A DNA stretch of 64,000 nt from UBA8079 sp049601915 (GTDB lineage: Bacteria; Pseudomonadota; Alphaproteobacteria; UBA6615): the NCBI GenBank assembly GCA_049601915.1, contig JBMYRB010000007.1, forward strand, positions 1-64,000, in the 5' to 3' direction. The notes beneath the pieces were generated by a model. That model was not told the origin of the DNA and searched no databases. It saw only the letters and a program-made list of their open reading frames with translations. This document shows, in pieces, positions 1 through 8,652 of this stretch (position 1 is the stretch's first letter; each line of letters opens with the position of its first letter). A program made the translations under genes and the position numbers.

Positions 1-782
<782 letters not shown>

Positions 783-1056
783 CCTCCCCGATCCGCTGAA
801 CAACGGTTCATTGGTCGGGTTGACTAGAAGCGTCTACTTAGCACAAGCGAGGCACAAACTAATGTACCTCGTTACATCTAAAGATGCGCGTGCAAGCGGA
901 CGTGTTTGATATCACGCACCGCCGCCTGCGCATCCCTTCTTCAGGTATTCACAATGTCCAACAGCGCAGATGCCAATATCCGCTCCAACTTAGGAGCGAA
1001 ATCACTCAGCATGTAGCTAAGCCGCCCAACAGGGTTTACCCCCAAACCGGGCGGCG
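783..1056 (-). other. rRNA operon transcribed leader
   Basis: This 270-base stretch lies between the rrn promoter and the 16S 5' end and holds no credible gene; the 62-codon frame inside it is chance. On the minus strand it carries a GACATTGTGAAT element near 950-961 of the kind seen in alphaproteobacterial rRNA leaders and spacers, and a short inverted repeat ATGTA/TACAT near 861-876 that could join the RNase III processing stem around 16S. I did not find a textbook boxA. Role as a processing and antitermination leader is inferred from position. Confidence 0.7.
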
Positions 1057-1092
1057 AGGGCGGGTTATATGACTGTGGACAGGGCAAGTCAA
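1057..1092 (-). promoter_or_regulatory. sigma-70 promoter of the rrn operon
   Basis: On the minus strand TTGACT (1092-1087) and TATAAC (1069-1064) are separated by exactly 17 bases, a near-consensus housekeeping promoter firing toward the 16S gene about 280 bases downstream. The expected transcription start is near 1057. The GC-rich bases just after the -10 box would fit a stringently controlled rrn discriminator, but that is inference. The remaining bases 1093-1353, up to sixA on the other strand, show no gene. Confidence 0.85.
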
Positions 1093-1353
1093 ACGCTTTT
1101 TCCCGGTCCGAACAGCTTTTTTTTCAACCCGTCCGAATACTGCACAAAGGCTTGCTGGAACTGGGTTCCGTTATCCCCTCGACAGTGCGCGAGGTGGTAT
1201 ACGATCACGTCGGTTTGAGTCAATCGGATTATTGCGCCGCAACAAAGAATTTCTTAGGACCCGACCATGCCGCTTCCGTATATGCGCGAGTCAACGGCTT
1301 TCGCTAGGCTCACCGCGCGGTTTGAGCCGGAACACGAATAGTGGAACGAATAA

Positions 1354-1875
1354 ATGAAACGCCTCCTCCTCATGCGTCACGGGTCTTCGGAATGGGCCGA
1401 AAGCGGCCAGGATGATTCCGATCGAGCACTCACCCGAGTCGGCAGCACCGAATGCGTTCAGGTCGCTCAGTGGCTCGATGCCCATGACCTGGCGCCGGAT
1501 CACGCCTTGGTGTCGTCAGCACTGCGCACCCGGCGGTCGTGGGATGTCGTGAGTGAAAAGCTGCGCGGCGCGCCGTCATCTGAGACGCATGACGACCTCT
1601 ACCTCGCCTCACCCGGTACCCTGCTCGCGCGCATCGGCGAACTGTCGGACACAGTACAGGCCGCGTTGGTGATGGCGCACAACCCGGGGATCGAGGAACT
1701 GGCTCGAATGCTCGCCGGCCCCTCGCCCGACGACGCGGCGATCCGGGATATGATGCTCGGATTTCCCGCCGCCGGTCTCGCAGTGTTTACGGTCGTGGCC
1801 GACGCGTGGGATCAGGTAACCGTCGCCGATACACGCTTGGCCGACTTCTTCCGCCCCGGACAGACGCGCGACTAG
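1354..1875 (+). CDS. sixA: SixA-type phosphohistidine phosphatase
   Basis: This 173-residue protein belongs to the histidine phosphatase (phosphoglycerate mutase-like) superfamily in its compact SixA form. The catalytic RHG triplet is at residues 8-10, and the second conserved histidine sits in the VMAHNPGIEEL motif near residue 109, the arrangement that distinguishes SixA proteins from full-size mutases. SixA removes phosphate from phosphohistidine on signalling or phosphotransferase proteins; the partner here is unknown. Length matches the family. The gene stands alone between the rrn promoter and a dehalogenase pseudogene, and the start is the first ATG, with only a weak Shine-Dalgarno sequence. 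It is cytoplasmic, with no signal peptide or membrane segment. Confidence 0.87.
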   Translation: MKRLLLMRHGSSEWAESGQDDSDRALTRVGSTECVQVAQWLDAHDLAPDHALVSSALRTRRSWDVVSEKLRGAPSSETHDDLYLASPGTLLARIGELSDTVQAALVMAHNPGIEELARMLAGPSPDDAAIRDMMLGFPAAGLAVFTVVADAWDQVTVADTRLADFFRPGQTRD

Positions 1876-1881
1876 GCGCGC

Positions 1882-2801
1882 TCAACCTCGCAGCCCGCGA
1901 ATAAACCCGGCAAGCGCAGTCCCGACCTCATCGGGGACATCTTCCTGCATGTAGTGTCGGCCATGCACCGAGACTTCCGTCTGGTTCTTAAAGGTACGGG
2001 CATGCTCGCGCGCCGCCCCGGCAAGCCCATGCCCTTCATCTGCATTGATGAAAAGCTTGGGCGTATCGGTCTTGACCAGCCAGTCGGCATAGCGCTTTAC
2101 GATGGCATGACTCTCGGCGGGCTCACCGTCGAAAGGAATGTCATTCGGCATAATGACCCCCGGTAGTTTCGTACCTCCGGGACGGTTGGTGGGATAGCGA
2201 TAGATCTCTTTCTCGGCATCGGAAAGGTCGCGAATAATTCCACGCTCGAAAAGCATCACCTCGACGAAGAAGTTCTTCTCGATCTATTCCGCTTCGCCTT
2301 CGGGGGTCCGGAATTGCTTGAAGGCGCCAACTCTCTCTTCGGGAATATCCGACCAATGGCGGGGCCAAACCATCGCTTCCATATAGGCGATACCCTAGAC
2401 CTGGTTAGGAAACCGAGATGCGCGGTCAAACCCGACGGCCGCACCCCAGTCATGCTGCATCAGGATCAAATTCTCGTCCAGCCCCAGCGCATCAAAGAAA
2501 GTGTCGAAACGTTCAATATTGTCCTTGAAGTGATATGCCTCTCGCGGCGACGTCGACGACCAGCCATGGGCAATAAAATCCGGCGCGTTAATGCGGCCCA
2601 TACCCTCGACGTGGGGAATGACATTCCGCCACAGGAAAGACGAAGTCGGGTTTCGTGCATGAAGACGATCGGGTCACCTTCTCCGATATCGATATAGGCC
2701 ATCTCCGCGTCGTCGACCTTGACCGTCTTGCGCAGATCGGGATTGGCGGTGGACAGGGTCTGGCTCGGATCGGTTGTCGGCAGGGCAGCTTTCGGCGGCA
2801 T
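1882..2801 (-). pseudogene. haloalkane dehalogenase, broken by one frameshift and two amber codons
   Basis: Joined across its lesions this encodes an alpha/beta-hydrolase haloalkane dehalogenase of about 305 residues. The ATG at 2801 has a good AGGAGA ribosome site. Reading runs normally to IVFMH, where one base is missing near 2654 (expected HGNPTSS). The next frame gives LWRNVIPHVEGMGR, the nucleophile motif HDWGAAVGF and FPNQV, then a TAG at 2395-2397. Translation resumes in the same frame with GIAYMEAMVWPRHW, meets a second TAG at 2285-2287, and continues through MLFERG to the base-histidine motif GRHYMQEDVPDEVG and the natural end. Catalytic Asp and His codons survive, so decay looks recent. 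All three lesions would have to be sequencing errors for the gene to work. Confidence 0.87.
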
Positions 2802-3033
2802 ATCTGTCTCTCCTGAAAAGTTGCGCGACGATATCACTGGTCACGACGCCCAATGCAGCCGAATGCGAAAGACACTGGTGCGTTCACCTCAACAGTTCGG
2901 ACCACGCCGACGCCGCGAAGTTGTCCTGATATGTGACGAAACGCTGCGAACGCGATATGACTGAGGAGCCGATCCGGCACAACGCAAGGTGATCCAGAGG
3001 CAAGTATATCGCCATGCCCTACAGGCGCCGCAG

Positions 3034-4032
3034 ATGACCCGGTCCGACCCGTCACGCAGCCGCGCGGTGAAGGACGCTGTAACCGTCGAGCTGGGCGCGG
3101 TGATCGTTGCCGTTGGCCCCGACGGTCCGCGCGTGCTGGTCCGCCAGCCCGACACGTCCCGTCCGGCCGCGCTGCCCTCGGGGCCCCTGGAGCCCCGGCA
3201 TCGCACACTGGAGGCCGGCCTGCGGACCTGGGTCGAAGAGCAAACCGGCTACAACCTCGGCTATGTAGAGCAGCTCTACAGCTTCGGAGACGCCAACCGG
3301 CATGCCAGTGCCCGTGCGCAGCCGAATCGGATGCTTTCGATCGGCTATCTGGCCCTGGTTCATGAAAGCAAATCGCGTCGCGTGGAAGCCAGTGAATGGC
3401 GAAGCTGGTACGAGTTCTTCCCCTGGGAGAATTGGCGTGGCGGCGAGCCGGAGATTCTGTCAGCCGTGCGTGACGGCATCGCCGGCTGGATCGCCGAGGC
3501 CCCGCGTGACGAACGAAAATCCCGCGAGGAACGCGCCCGGGTCGCCTTCGGCCTGCCGGGCAGCCCTTGGAACGAGGAGCTCGTCCTCGAGCGTTATGAA
3601 CTCCTCTATGAGATCGGGCTGGTCCCCGAGGCCCACCGCGACGGCGCTGCTTGCTGGGCCCCGCGCGAAGCCGCCATCATGGACGCCGACAGCCTGCAGG
3701 CGGATCACCGCCGTATTCTCGCGACGGCCATCTCGCGCCTGCGTGGCAAGATCAAGTACCGCCCGGTGGTCTTCGAGCTGATGCCTCCGCGCTTTACCTT
3801 CCTTGATTTACAACGTGCCGTGGAAGCATTGTCCGGCGTCGAGCTCCACAAGGCGAACTTCCGCCGACTGGTCGAGCATCAGGGTCTAGTCGAGGATACC
3901 GGGTCAAAGACCTCCAAGACCGGCGGTCGCCCGGCCAGCCTGTTTCGCTTTCGCCGCGAAGTGCTGCTCGAACGCCCCGCCAGCGGTGTCGGACTACCGC
4001 CGGTGCGCCGCGACCCTGCGCGTACCCGATAA
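3034..4032 (+). CDS. Nudix plus winged-helix regulator of NAD metabolism (COG4111/NadQ-like)
   Basis: About 332 residues. The N-terminal half resembles a Nudix hydrolase fold (VTVELGAVIVAV, then a degenerate Nudix box around TWVEEQTGYNLG), and the C-terminal half resembles a winged-helix DNA-binding domain (FTFLDLQRAVEALSG ... FRRLVEHQGLVEDTG ... GGRPASLFRF). This architecture is that of the alphaproteobacterial NAD regulator family, in which a non-catalytic Nudix domain senses an NAD-related metabolite and the winged helix represses NAD biosynthesis genes. No NAD gene lies beside it, so its targets are elsewhere. I prefer the ATG at 3034; an upstream GTG at 2989 would add 15 residues. It is followed 78 bases later by an oxidoreductase on the same strand. 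Confidence 0.75.
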   Translation: MTRSDPSRSRAVKDAVTVELGAVIVAVGPDGPRVLVRQPDTSRPAALPSGPLEPRHRTLEAGLRTWVEEQTGYNLGYVEQLYSFGDANRHASARAQPNRMLSIGYLALVHESKSRRVEASEWRSWYEFFPWENWRGGEPEILSAVRDGIAGWIAEAPRDERKSREERARVAFGLPGSPWNEELVLERYELLYEIGLVPEAHRDGAACWAPREAAIMDADSLQADHRRILATAISRLRGKIKYRPVVFELMPPRFTFLDLQRAVEALSGVELHKANFRRLVEHQGLVEDTGSKTSKTGGRPASLFRFRREVLLERPASGVGLPPVRRDPARTR

Positions 4033-4110
4033 AAGACAGACCATGATTGACGCCCCCGCCGACCGAGGCAAGATAGGCAAAACAGCAGGCGTGATCCGGG
4101 GAGCACCAGA

Positions 4111-5124
4111 ATGAGAGCAGTTAGAATTCATGAAACGGGCGGACCCGAGGTTCTCAAGCTGGACGACATCCCGGATCCGATACCGGCGCCCGTCCAGGTT
4201 CTGGTGAAGGCCCATTCAATCGGCATCGGTCTTGCCGACCAGCTCGTGCGCGATGGCCGTTACCCGTGGATGCCGGAACTGCCGACCATTCCCGGCATCG
4301 AGATGAGCGGTACGATTGCTGCCGTTGGAGCAGGTGTTACCAGCCACCGCGAGGGCGACGCGGTTGTCGTATCGGCGGTGCCGGAACGCGGCTGCTATGC
4401 CGAGTACCTCGCCATCGACGCCAATTGGGCGTTCCCCTGTCCGGAAGGATTTGACCTGGCTGCAGCCGGCTGCCTCATGAACTACCGCGTCGCGTATCGC
4501 ATCCTGCATTCTGGCGCGCGGGTACACGACGGGGAAACAATTGCCATTGTGGGTGCGGCCGGCGGACTGGGAAGCGCATTGCTGGACCTCGCCAATGCCG
4601 CCGGTCTGAAGAGCATCGCGCTTGCACGCAGCCCTGAGAAGGCAGCGTTTGCCCGCGGGCGCGGCGCGGCACACGTGATCGACACATCGGCCGATGATCT
4701 GAAAGACACGATCATGGAAATCACGGGTGGGCGCGGCGTGGATCATTTCATCGACCCCGTCGGCGGCAACGGCTTCGTCGATCACCTCGACCTCCTGGCG
4801 ATCCACGGCACACTGGTACTCTGCGGCATGATCGAAGGGTTGCCCCAGGACGACGTTTTCACCGCCCAGATCCAGCGCTGGGCCCGTTGCCCGGCCGTGC
4901 GCGTATTCTCGATCCACTCCTTCGATCACGAACCCGAGGCGGCCGGACGAGACATGGATGAATTGATGGGGTCTATCGCCAACGGCTTAATCGCGCCGGC
5001 GATCTATGCCGAGATGCCGCTCGAGGATGCGGTCGAGGCGCACCGACATCTCGACGATGGACGGATCATGGGAAAGCTGTTGCTGCAGCCTGACCGCGGC
5101 ACGGCGCATTTCACTAGGGGCTGA
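4111..5124 (+). CDS. quinone oxidoreductase-like medium-chain dehydrogenase
   Basis: The 337-residue product has the medium-chain dehydrogenase/reductase layout: a GroES-like N-terminal domain (PGIEMSGTIAAVGAG at about 61-75) and a Rossmann domain with the nucleotide motif GAAGGLG at 148-154, typical of the zinc-free quinone oxidoreductase branch (AxxGxxG) that uses NADPH. The cysteine/histidine pattern of the zinc alcohol dehydrogenases is absent. Substrate cannot be told from sequence; quinones or enones are usual. The start ATG has a GGGAGC ribosome site. It converges on the SDR remnant with only seven bases between their stop codons. Cytoplasmic, no signal peptide. Confidence 0.8.
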   Translation: MRAVRIHETGGPEVLKLDDIPDPIPAPVQVLVKAHSIGIGLADQLVRDGRYPWMPELPTIPGIEMSGTIAAVGAGVTSHREGDAVVVSAVPERGCYAEYLAIDANWAFPCPEGFDLAAAGCLMNYRVAYRILHSGARVHDGETIAIVGAAGGLGSALLDLANAAGLKSIALARSPEKAAFARGRGAAHVIDTSADDLKDTIMEITGGRGVDHFIDPVGGNGFVDHLDLLAIHGTLVLCGMIEGLPQDDVFTAQIQRWARCPAVRVFSIHSFDHEPEAAGRDMDELMGSIANGLIAPAIYAEMPLEDAVEAHRHLDDGRIMGKLLLQPDRGTAHFTRG

Positions 5125-5131
5125 CCGCCCG

Positions 5132-5497
5132 TCAGGTGAAGTACAAGCCCCCGTTCATATGCACGGTCTGACCGGTCATGCAGCCGTTCCCGGCAATCAT
5201 CACCACGGCAGACGCCACATTATCGACATGGCCCATGCGCCCCACCGGCGGCGAGAATACCTGCTGCTCGGGCGTGGCCGTTGAGGTCATGTCGGTGTGA
5301 ATGAGCGCCGGCGACACGGAGTTGGCGGTCACCCCCTCCTCAACCAGCCGCAACGCATAGGCGCGGGCCAGCGCCTCCATGCCGCCCTTCGAGGCGGAAT
5401 AATGCAGGCCGACGCGCCCGCCGTTATGCGCCGCGCCGATTCCGCGACCGCCACCTGTCACGAGGGCGACCCAGCCCTCCAGATTGTTTGAATCCAT
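5132..5497 (-). pseudogene. short-chain dehydrogenase with a large internal deletion
   Basis: The open frame is only 121 codons, against about 250 for a classical SDR. It begins normally (LEGWVALVTGGGRGIG, the nucleotide-binding glycine motif) but jumps at about residue 23 straight to HNGGRVGLHYSASKGG, which carries the catalytic YxxxK near residue 155 of an intact enzyme. It then ends normally (SVSPALIHTDM ... GQTVHMNGGLYFT). So some 110-130 codons, including the rest of the Rossmann fold and the catalytic serine, have been deleted in frame. The protein cannot be an active SDR. It lies 27 bases downstream of the UxaA-type dehydratase and was probably the last gene of that catabolic operon. 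Confidence 0.83.
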
Positions 5498-5524
5498 GAT
5501 CTTGTCAGTCCTGTCCGGGCCGGC

Positions 5525-7057
5525 CTACATCACCGCGCCGACCTGCCAAGGAATAAACTCATTGTCGCCGAACCCGAGCGCTTCGGACTTCGACTGGGTG
5601 CCGCTGGCGATGTCGAGCATGTAATCGAAGATCTCGAGACCGACATCCTCAATCGTGGCATCGCCGTCAGCGATCTTACCGGCGTTAATATCCATGTCCT
5701 CGGACATGCTCTCATACATTTGGGTATTGGTCGCGAGCTTGATCGACGGCGACGGCTTACAGCCATAGACCGAGCCCCGGCCAGTGGTGAAGCAAACCAG
5801 ATTGGCGCCCGACGCGACCTCGCCCGTGATCGACGCGGGATCGAAGCCCGGCGAATCCATGAAAACGAAGCCCTTGGTGTCGACCGGCTCAGCATATTTG
5901 TAGACGCCCGCCAGATTGGTGGTGCCGCCCTTGGCCGCTGCTCCCAGTGACTTCTCGAGGATCGTCGACAGGCCGCCGGCCTTGTTGCCCGGCGAGGGAT
6001 TGTTGTCCATCGAGCCATGGTTACGGGCGGTGTAGTCCTCCCACCATTTGATCCGGTCCACCAGTTTCTGGCCGACCTCGGCATTGACCGCGCGGCGGGT
6101 CAGCAGATGCTCTGCGCCATAAATTTCCGGCGTCTCGGCGAGGATGCCCGTGCCGCCGTTGGCGACTAGCCGATCCACGGCATTGCCCAGTGCCGGGTTG
6201 GCCGTAATGCCCGAATAGGCGTCCGACCCGCCGCATTGCAGCGCTACCGTGAGTTCGCTGGCAGACACGGTCGAACGTGTGGCGGCGTTGGCAGGCTCGA
6301 GCATCGTGCTGATCCGCTCGATCGCCTGGTCGACCGTCTTCCGCGTGCCACCCGACTCCTGGATCGTCATGGTCTGGAACGTGTCGTTGAGTTCCAGCCC
6401 GTAGGCATCCAGCAGAAATGGGATCTGGTTCACCTCGCAACCCAGTCCGACAATCAGCACGCCGGCGAAATTCGGGTGGCGCGCATAGCCCCACAGGGTG
6501 CGCTGAAGGTTGGCATAACCATCACCGGAGTCTGCCATACCGCAACCTGTCGCATGCACAAAGGCCGACACGCCGTCGATGTTGGGGTAGTCGTCCAGCT
6601 TGCCCGTCGCGTTGAAGGAATCCGCGATGTAACGCGCGACCGTCGCCGAGCAGTTCACCGAGGTCAGGATACCGATATAGTTTCGCGTCCCGACCGAGCC
6701 GTTCTTGCGCACATAGCCCTCGAAGGTGCGGCGCTCTACCTCGGGCACCATCTCCGTCTCACGCAAATCCGTGGCGAACTGATAATCCCGGTCGACCATG
6801 CGGAACTCGCAATTGTCCGTGTGGACATGGTCACCCGCTTTGATGTCGCGGCTGGCGAAGCCGATGATCTGATCGTATTTGACGATCGTCTCACCCTTGG
6901 CGATGGCCCGGGTCGCGATCTTGTGGCCGCGAGGGATCGGCGCATTCGTGGCGACATCTTCATCCGGGATCGCGGTGTTGGGCATGATCTCGGCCCGCGC
7001 GACGACAACATTGTCAGCGGGGTTCAGGCGGATCGTCAGGGGGGCGTTACTGGACAT
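5525..7057 (-). CDS. UxaA/GarD-family altronate-type sugar-acid dehydratase
   Basis: At 510 residues this matches full-length UxaA-family dehydratases, which fuse a small SAF domain (here about 8-85, ending near AGDHVHTDNCEF) to a large C-terminal catalytic domain starting at about FEGYVRKNGSVGTRNYIG. Conserved family stretches are visible: CGMADSGDGYANLQRTLWG, LIVGLGCEVNQI, LQCGGSDAYSG, FMDSPGFDPASITG and TGRGSVYGCKPSPSIK. Members dehydrate altronate or galactarate to 2-keto-3-deoxy acids using an Fe or Mn centre. The exact sugar acid cannot be assigned. It lies between a bicupin gene and an SDR remnant in one orientation, so it was part of a small sugar-acid or ureide-type catabolic operon, two of whose members are now broken. 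Confidence 0.85.
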   Translation of the reverse strand: MSSNAPLTIRLNPADNVVVARAEIMPNTAIPDEDVATNAPIPRGHKIATRAIAKGETIVKYDQIIGFASRDIKAGDHVHTDNCEFRMVDRDYQFATDLRETEMVPEVERRTFEGYVRKNGSVGTRNYIGILTSVNCSATVARYIADSFNATGKLDDYPNIDGVSAFVHATGCGMADSGDGYANLQRTLWGYARHPNFAGVLIVGLGCEVNQIPFLLDAYGLELNDTFQTMTIQESGGTRKTVDQAIERISTMLEPANAATRSTVSASELTVALQCGGSDAYSGITANPALGNAVDRLVANGGTGILAETPEIYGAEHLLTRRAVNAEVGQKLVDRIKWWEDYTARNHGSMDNNPSPGNKAGGLSTILEKSLGAAAKGGTTNLAGVYKYAEPVDTKGFVFMDSPGFDPASITGEVASGANLVCFTTGRGSVYGCKPSPSIKLATNTQMYESMSEDMDINAGKIADGDATIEDVGLEIFDYMLDIASGTQSKSEALGFGDNEFIPWQVGAVM

Positions 7058-7083
7058 CGGGTCTCGCTTGGAAGGGTTACGGG

Positions 7084-7935
7084 CTAGAATTTGACGACGT
7101 TGGTAAAGTTATCCCACGGGCTATAGAAGCGCACGCCTTCGCGCAATGGCGGCTGGGGCGCCTGTATTTCGAGCCAGTGCACCGGCGTTCCCTCGCGTGG
7201 GAAGAACGCGTGCTGTGCGCCGACACCGGTCCAGGCGAAGTCGCCTTCCTTGAGCAGATATTCCTGCCCCTCGAAAACGATATCCACCTCGCCACCAAGC
7301 ACGTAGTAGGCCTCTTCGAAGGCGTGGTCATGATGGTTGCAGATCCCGCCGTTGGCGAAGCTGATGACGAACATATTGAAGTGCACCGCACCGAACACAT
7401 CATCGATCATCATACGCTGGGAAAACCCGTCCAGGTCGGGCGTGATGGTCAGCGGCGGGCTGTGCTGGCTGTAATCGTAATGTCCAACCATCTGATCGCG
7501 CCGGTCCGCCAGATTGATAATTGCGGGCGCTTCCAGCCAGTCGGGCGGCCCGTCAAACCACGTGTCCTGCCACGCATCCGGCGCCTTGGGCTGGGGGGCA
7601 CACATCTCGATCCAGCGCGCTGCAACCGAACCGGCGTTGCGGTAAGCATGGGAAATACCCGTCGGGATCAGCATGAAATCGCCGGCGACAAGCCGATAGG
7701 CCCGGCCGTCCCGGATCACGTCGATCTCACCTTCGAGCAAGTACATCCCGGTCTCGTGGGCCTGCACCGTGAGCTCGGTTTCACCGCCCGGGGTGACCTC
7801 TATGACGCCATAGGAGATATGCACCGTCTCGTCGGCATGCTCGACGAAGGGCGACCAGTTCAGCCCCTGCGCATACGCACCGTATTTCGGGTGCGGCGCC
7901 AATGTGGTGCCGTCGAATGTCGCGACCTTGTGCAT
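7084..7935 (-). CDS. bicupin protein, ureidoglycine aminohydrolase-like
   Basis: This 283-residue protein contains two cupin barrels. The first (about 60-110) is around YLLEGEIDVIRDG with GDFMLIPTGISHAY. The second (about 195-245) carries a complete metal-binding cupin motif, CNHHDHAFEEAYYVLGGEVD followed by GDFAWTGVGAQHAFF. The order and metal ligands recall (S)-ureidoglycine aminohydrolase (AllE/UGHY), a manganese enzyme of allantoin breakdown, but the neighbours suggest sugar-acid catabolism, so I leave the substrate open. I place the start at the ATG at 7935, preceded by a GGGGG ribosome site; the frame runs 30 codons further upstream without conserved sequence. It sits 26 bases before the dehydratase gene and is probably co-transcribed with it. 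Confidence 0.78.
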   Translation of the reverse strand: MHKVATFDGTTLAPHPKYGAYAQGLNWSPFVEHADETVHISYGVIEVTPGGETELTVQAHETGMYLLEGEIDVIRDGRAYRLVAGDFMLIPTGISHAYRNAGSVAARWIEMCAPQPKAPDAWQDTWFDGPPDWLEAPAIINLADRRDQMVGHYDYSQHSPPLTITPDLDGFSQRMMIDDVFGAVHFNMFVISFANGGICNHHDHAFEEAYYVLGGEVDIVFEGQEYLLKEGDFAWTGVGAQHAFFPREGTPVHWLEIQAPQPPLREGVRFYSPWDNFTNVVKF

Positions 7936-8027
7936 ATTGTGCCCCCGCTCGAAAACGAACGCCAACATACACCCGATCGGGCGCGGAAAGAACCGTGGCC
8001 GGCACCCAAAGGCACCGGCGCACAAGG

Positions 8028-8417
8028 TTAGTCGACCCTGGCTGCAGTGGCGTCCATCTCGACTAGGAATTCAGGTCGCGCGAGGCCCTTGATCGCCAGA
8101 TAGGTCCATACCGGCTTGTGACCGTTGAGGAACTCCTAGCGGCCGTCGCTGACAATGAAGAGACCCGACGGATCGAGCGAGAACACGTTGAGACGCACGA
8201 GGTCTTCCACGCCCATATTGGCCAATTTGAGTATCTCGATGACATTCAGCCAAATCTGCCGATGTTGGGCCTCAAAGCCGATCGGCATGGTGCCTTCCGG
8301 CGTGACGCCGACGACGCCGGCGATATGCAGTGTGCGGGCGCCCGGGGGCACCTCGATGCCCTGGCTGTAGAACGCGACGGGCGGGGCAGTCGTATCGGGA
8401 TTGCGGATTTGCAGCAT
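8028..8417 (-). pseudogene. RidA-family protein interrupted by an in-frame TAG
   Basis: Read through, this is a 129-codon RidA (YjgF) family gene beginning MLQIRNPDTTAPPVAFYSQG and ending with the family's C-terminal signature ARPEFLVEMDATAA before a TAA at 8028. A single TAG at 8136-8138 (codon 94) stops it after FIVSDGR, removing the last third, which contains conserved trimer and active-site residues. Glutamine (CAG) at this codon is the simplest ancestor. RidA proteins deaminate reactive enamine/imine intermediates. An intact paralog with the same N-terminal pattern lies at 9621-10016, which may have relaxed selection on this copy. It is the upstream gene of the bicupin/UxaA cluster. Readthrough cannot be excluded from sequence. 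Confidence 0.82.
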
Positions 8418-8530
8418 GACTTGTTCTCTATTCGGTTGGTTCCGACATCAAACGCGAGCCATACGAAAGCGCTCGGGCACAACGAATACCCGCTTCAGTG
8501 CCGCGGCAAGTATTGCATGAATGGGAGAAT

Positions 8531-8607
8531 TGGTAGCGGAGGAGGGACTCGAACCCCCGACACGCGGATTATGATTCCGCTGCTCTAACCAGCTGAGCTA
8601 CTCCGCC
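8531..8607 (-). tRNA. tRNA-Met (CAT anticodon, elongator type)
   Basis: On the minus strand a complete 77-base cloverleaf is visible. The acceptor arm is GGCGGAG paired with CTCCGCT, followed by discriminator A and an encoded CCA. The D arm is GCTCAGCTGGTTAGAGC, the anticodon stem GCGGA/TCCGC has loop ATCATAA (anticodon CAT), and the T arm is GGGGG TTCGAGT CCCTC. The first acceptor pair is G-U rather than the C1-A72 mismatch of initiator tRNA, which argues for elongator methionine. A CAT anticodon could also be the lysidine-modified Ile2 tRNA, but the body resembles alphaproteobacterial elongator tRNA-Met. Confidence 0.94.
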
Positions 8608-8622
8608 CCAAGTGCGGCTGGG

Positions 8623-8652
8623 GATATAGGTGGTGCGCCGACCGCCTGTCAA
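8623..8652 (-). promoter_or_regulatory. sigma-70 promoter of tRNA-Met
   Basis: On the minus strand a perfect -35 box TTGACA (8652-8647) and a -10 box TATATC (8628-8623) are separated by 18 bases, placing the start about 10 bases before the mature tRNA 5' end. The -35 box overlaps the stop codon of the upstream transporter gene, so the tRNA promoter is embedded in the end of that coding region. Confidence 0.78.

Noticed and set aside
2285..8138. Three in-frame TAG codons at likely glutamine positions suggested TAG recoding to Gln.
   Set aside because: Many intact genes here end with TAG exactly at the expected family C terminus (sixA, the UxaA dehydratase, tenA, ferredoxin, sufA, lipB, rne), so TAG is an ordinary stop. 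CAG-to-TAG is the most likely nonsense change in glutamine codons.
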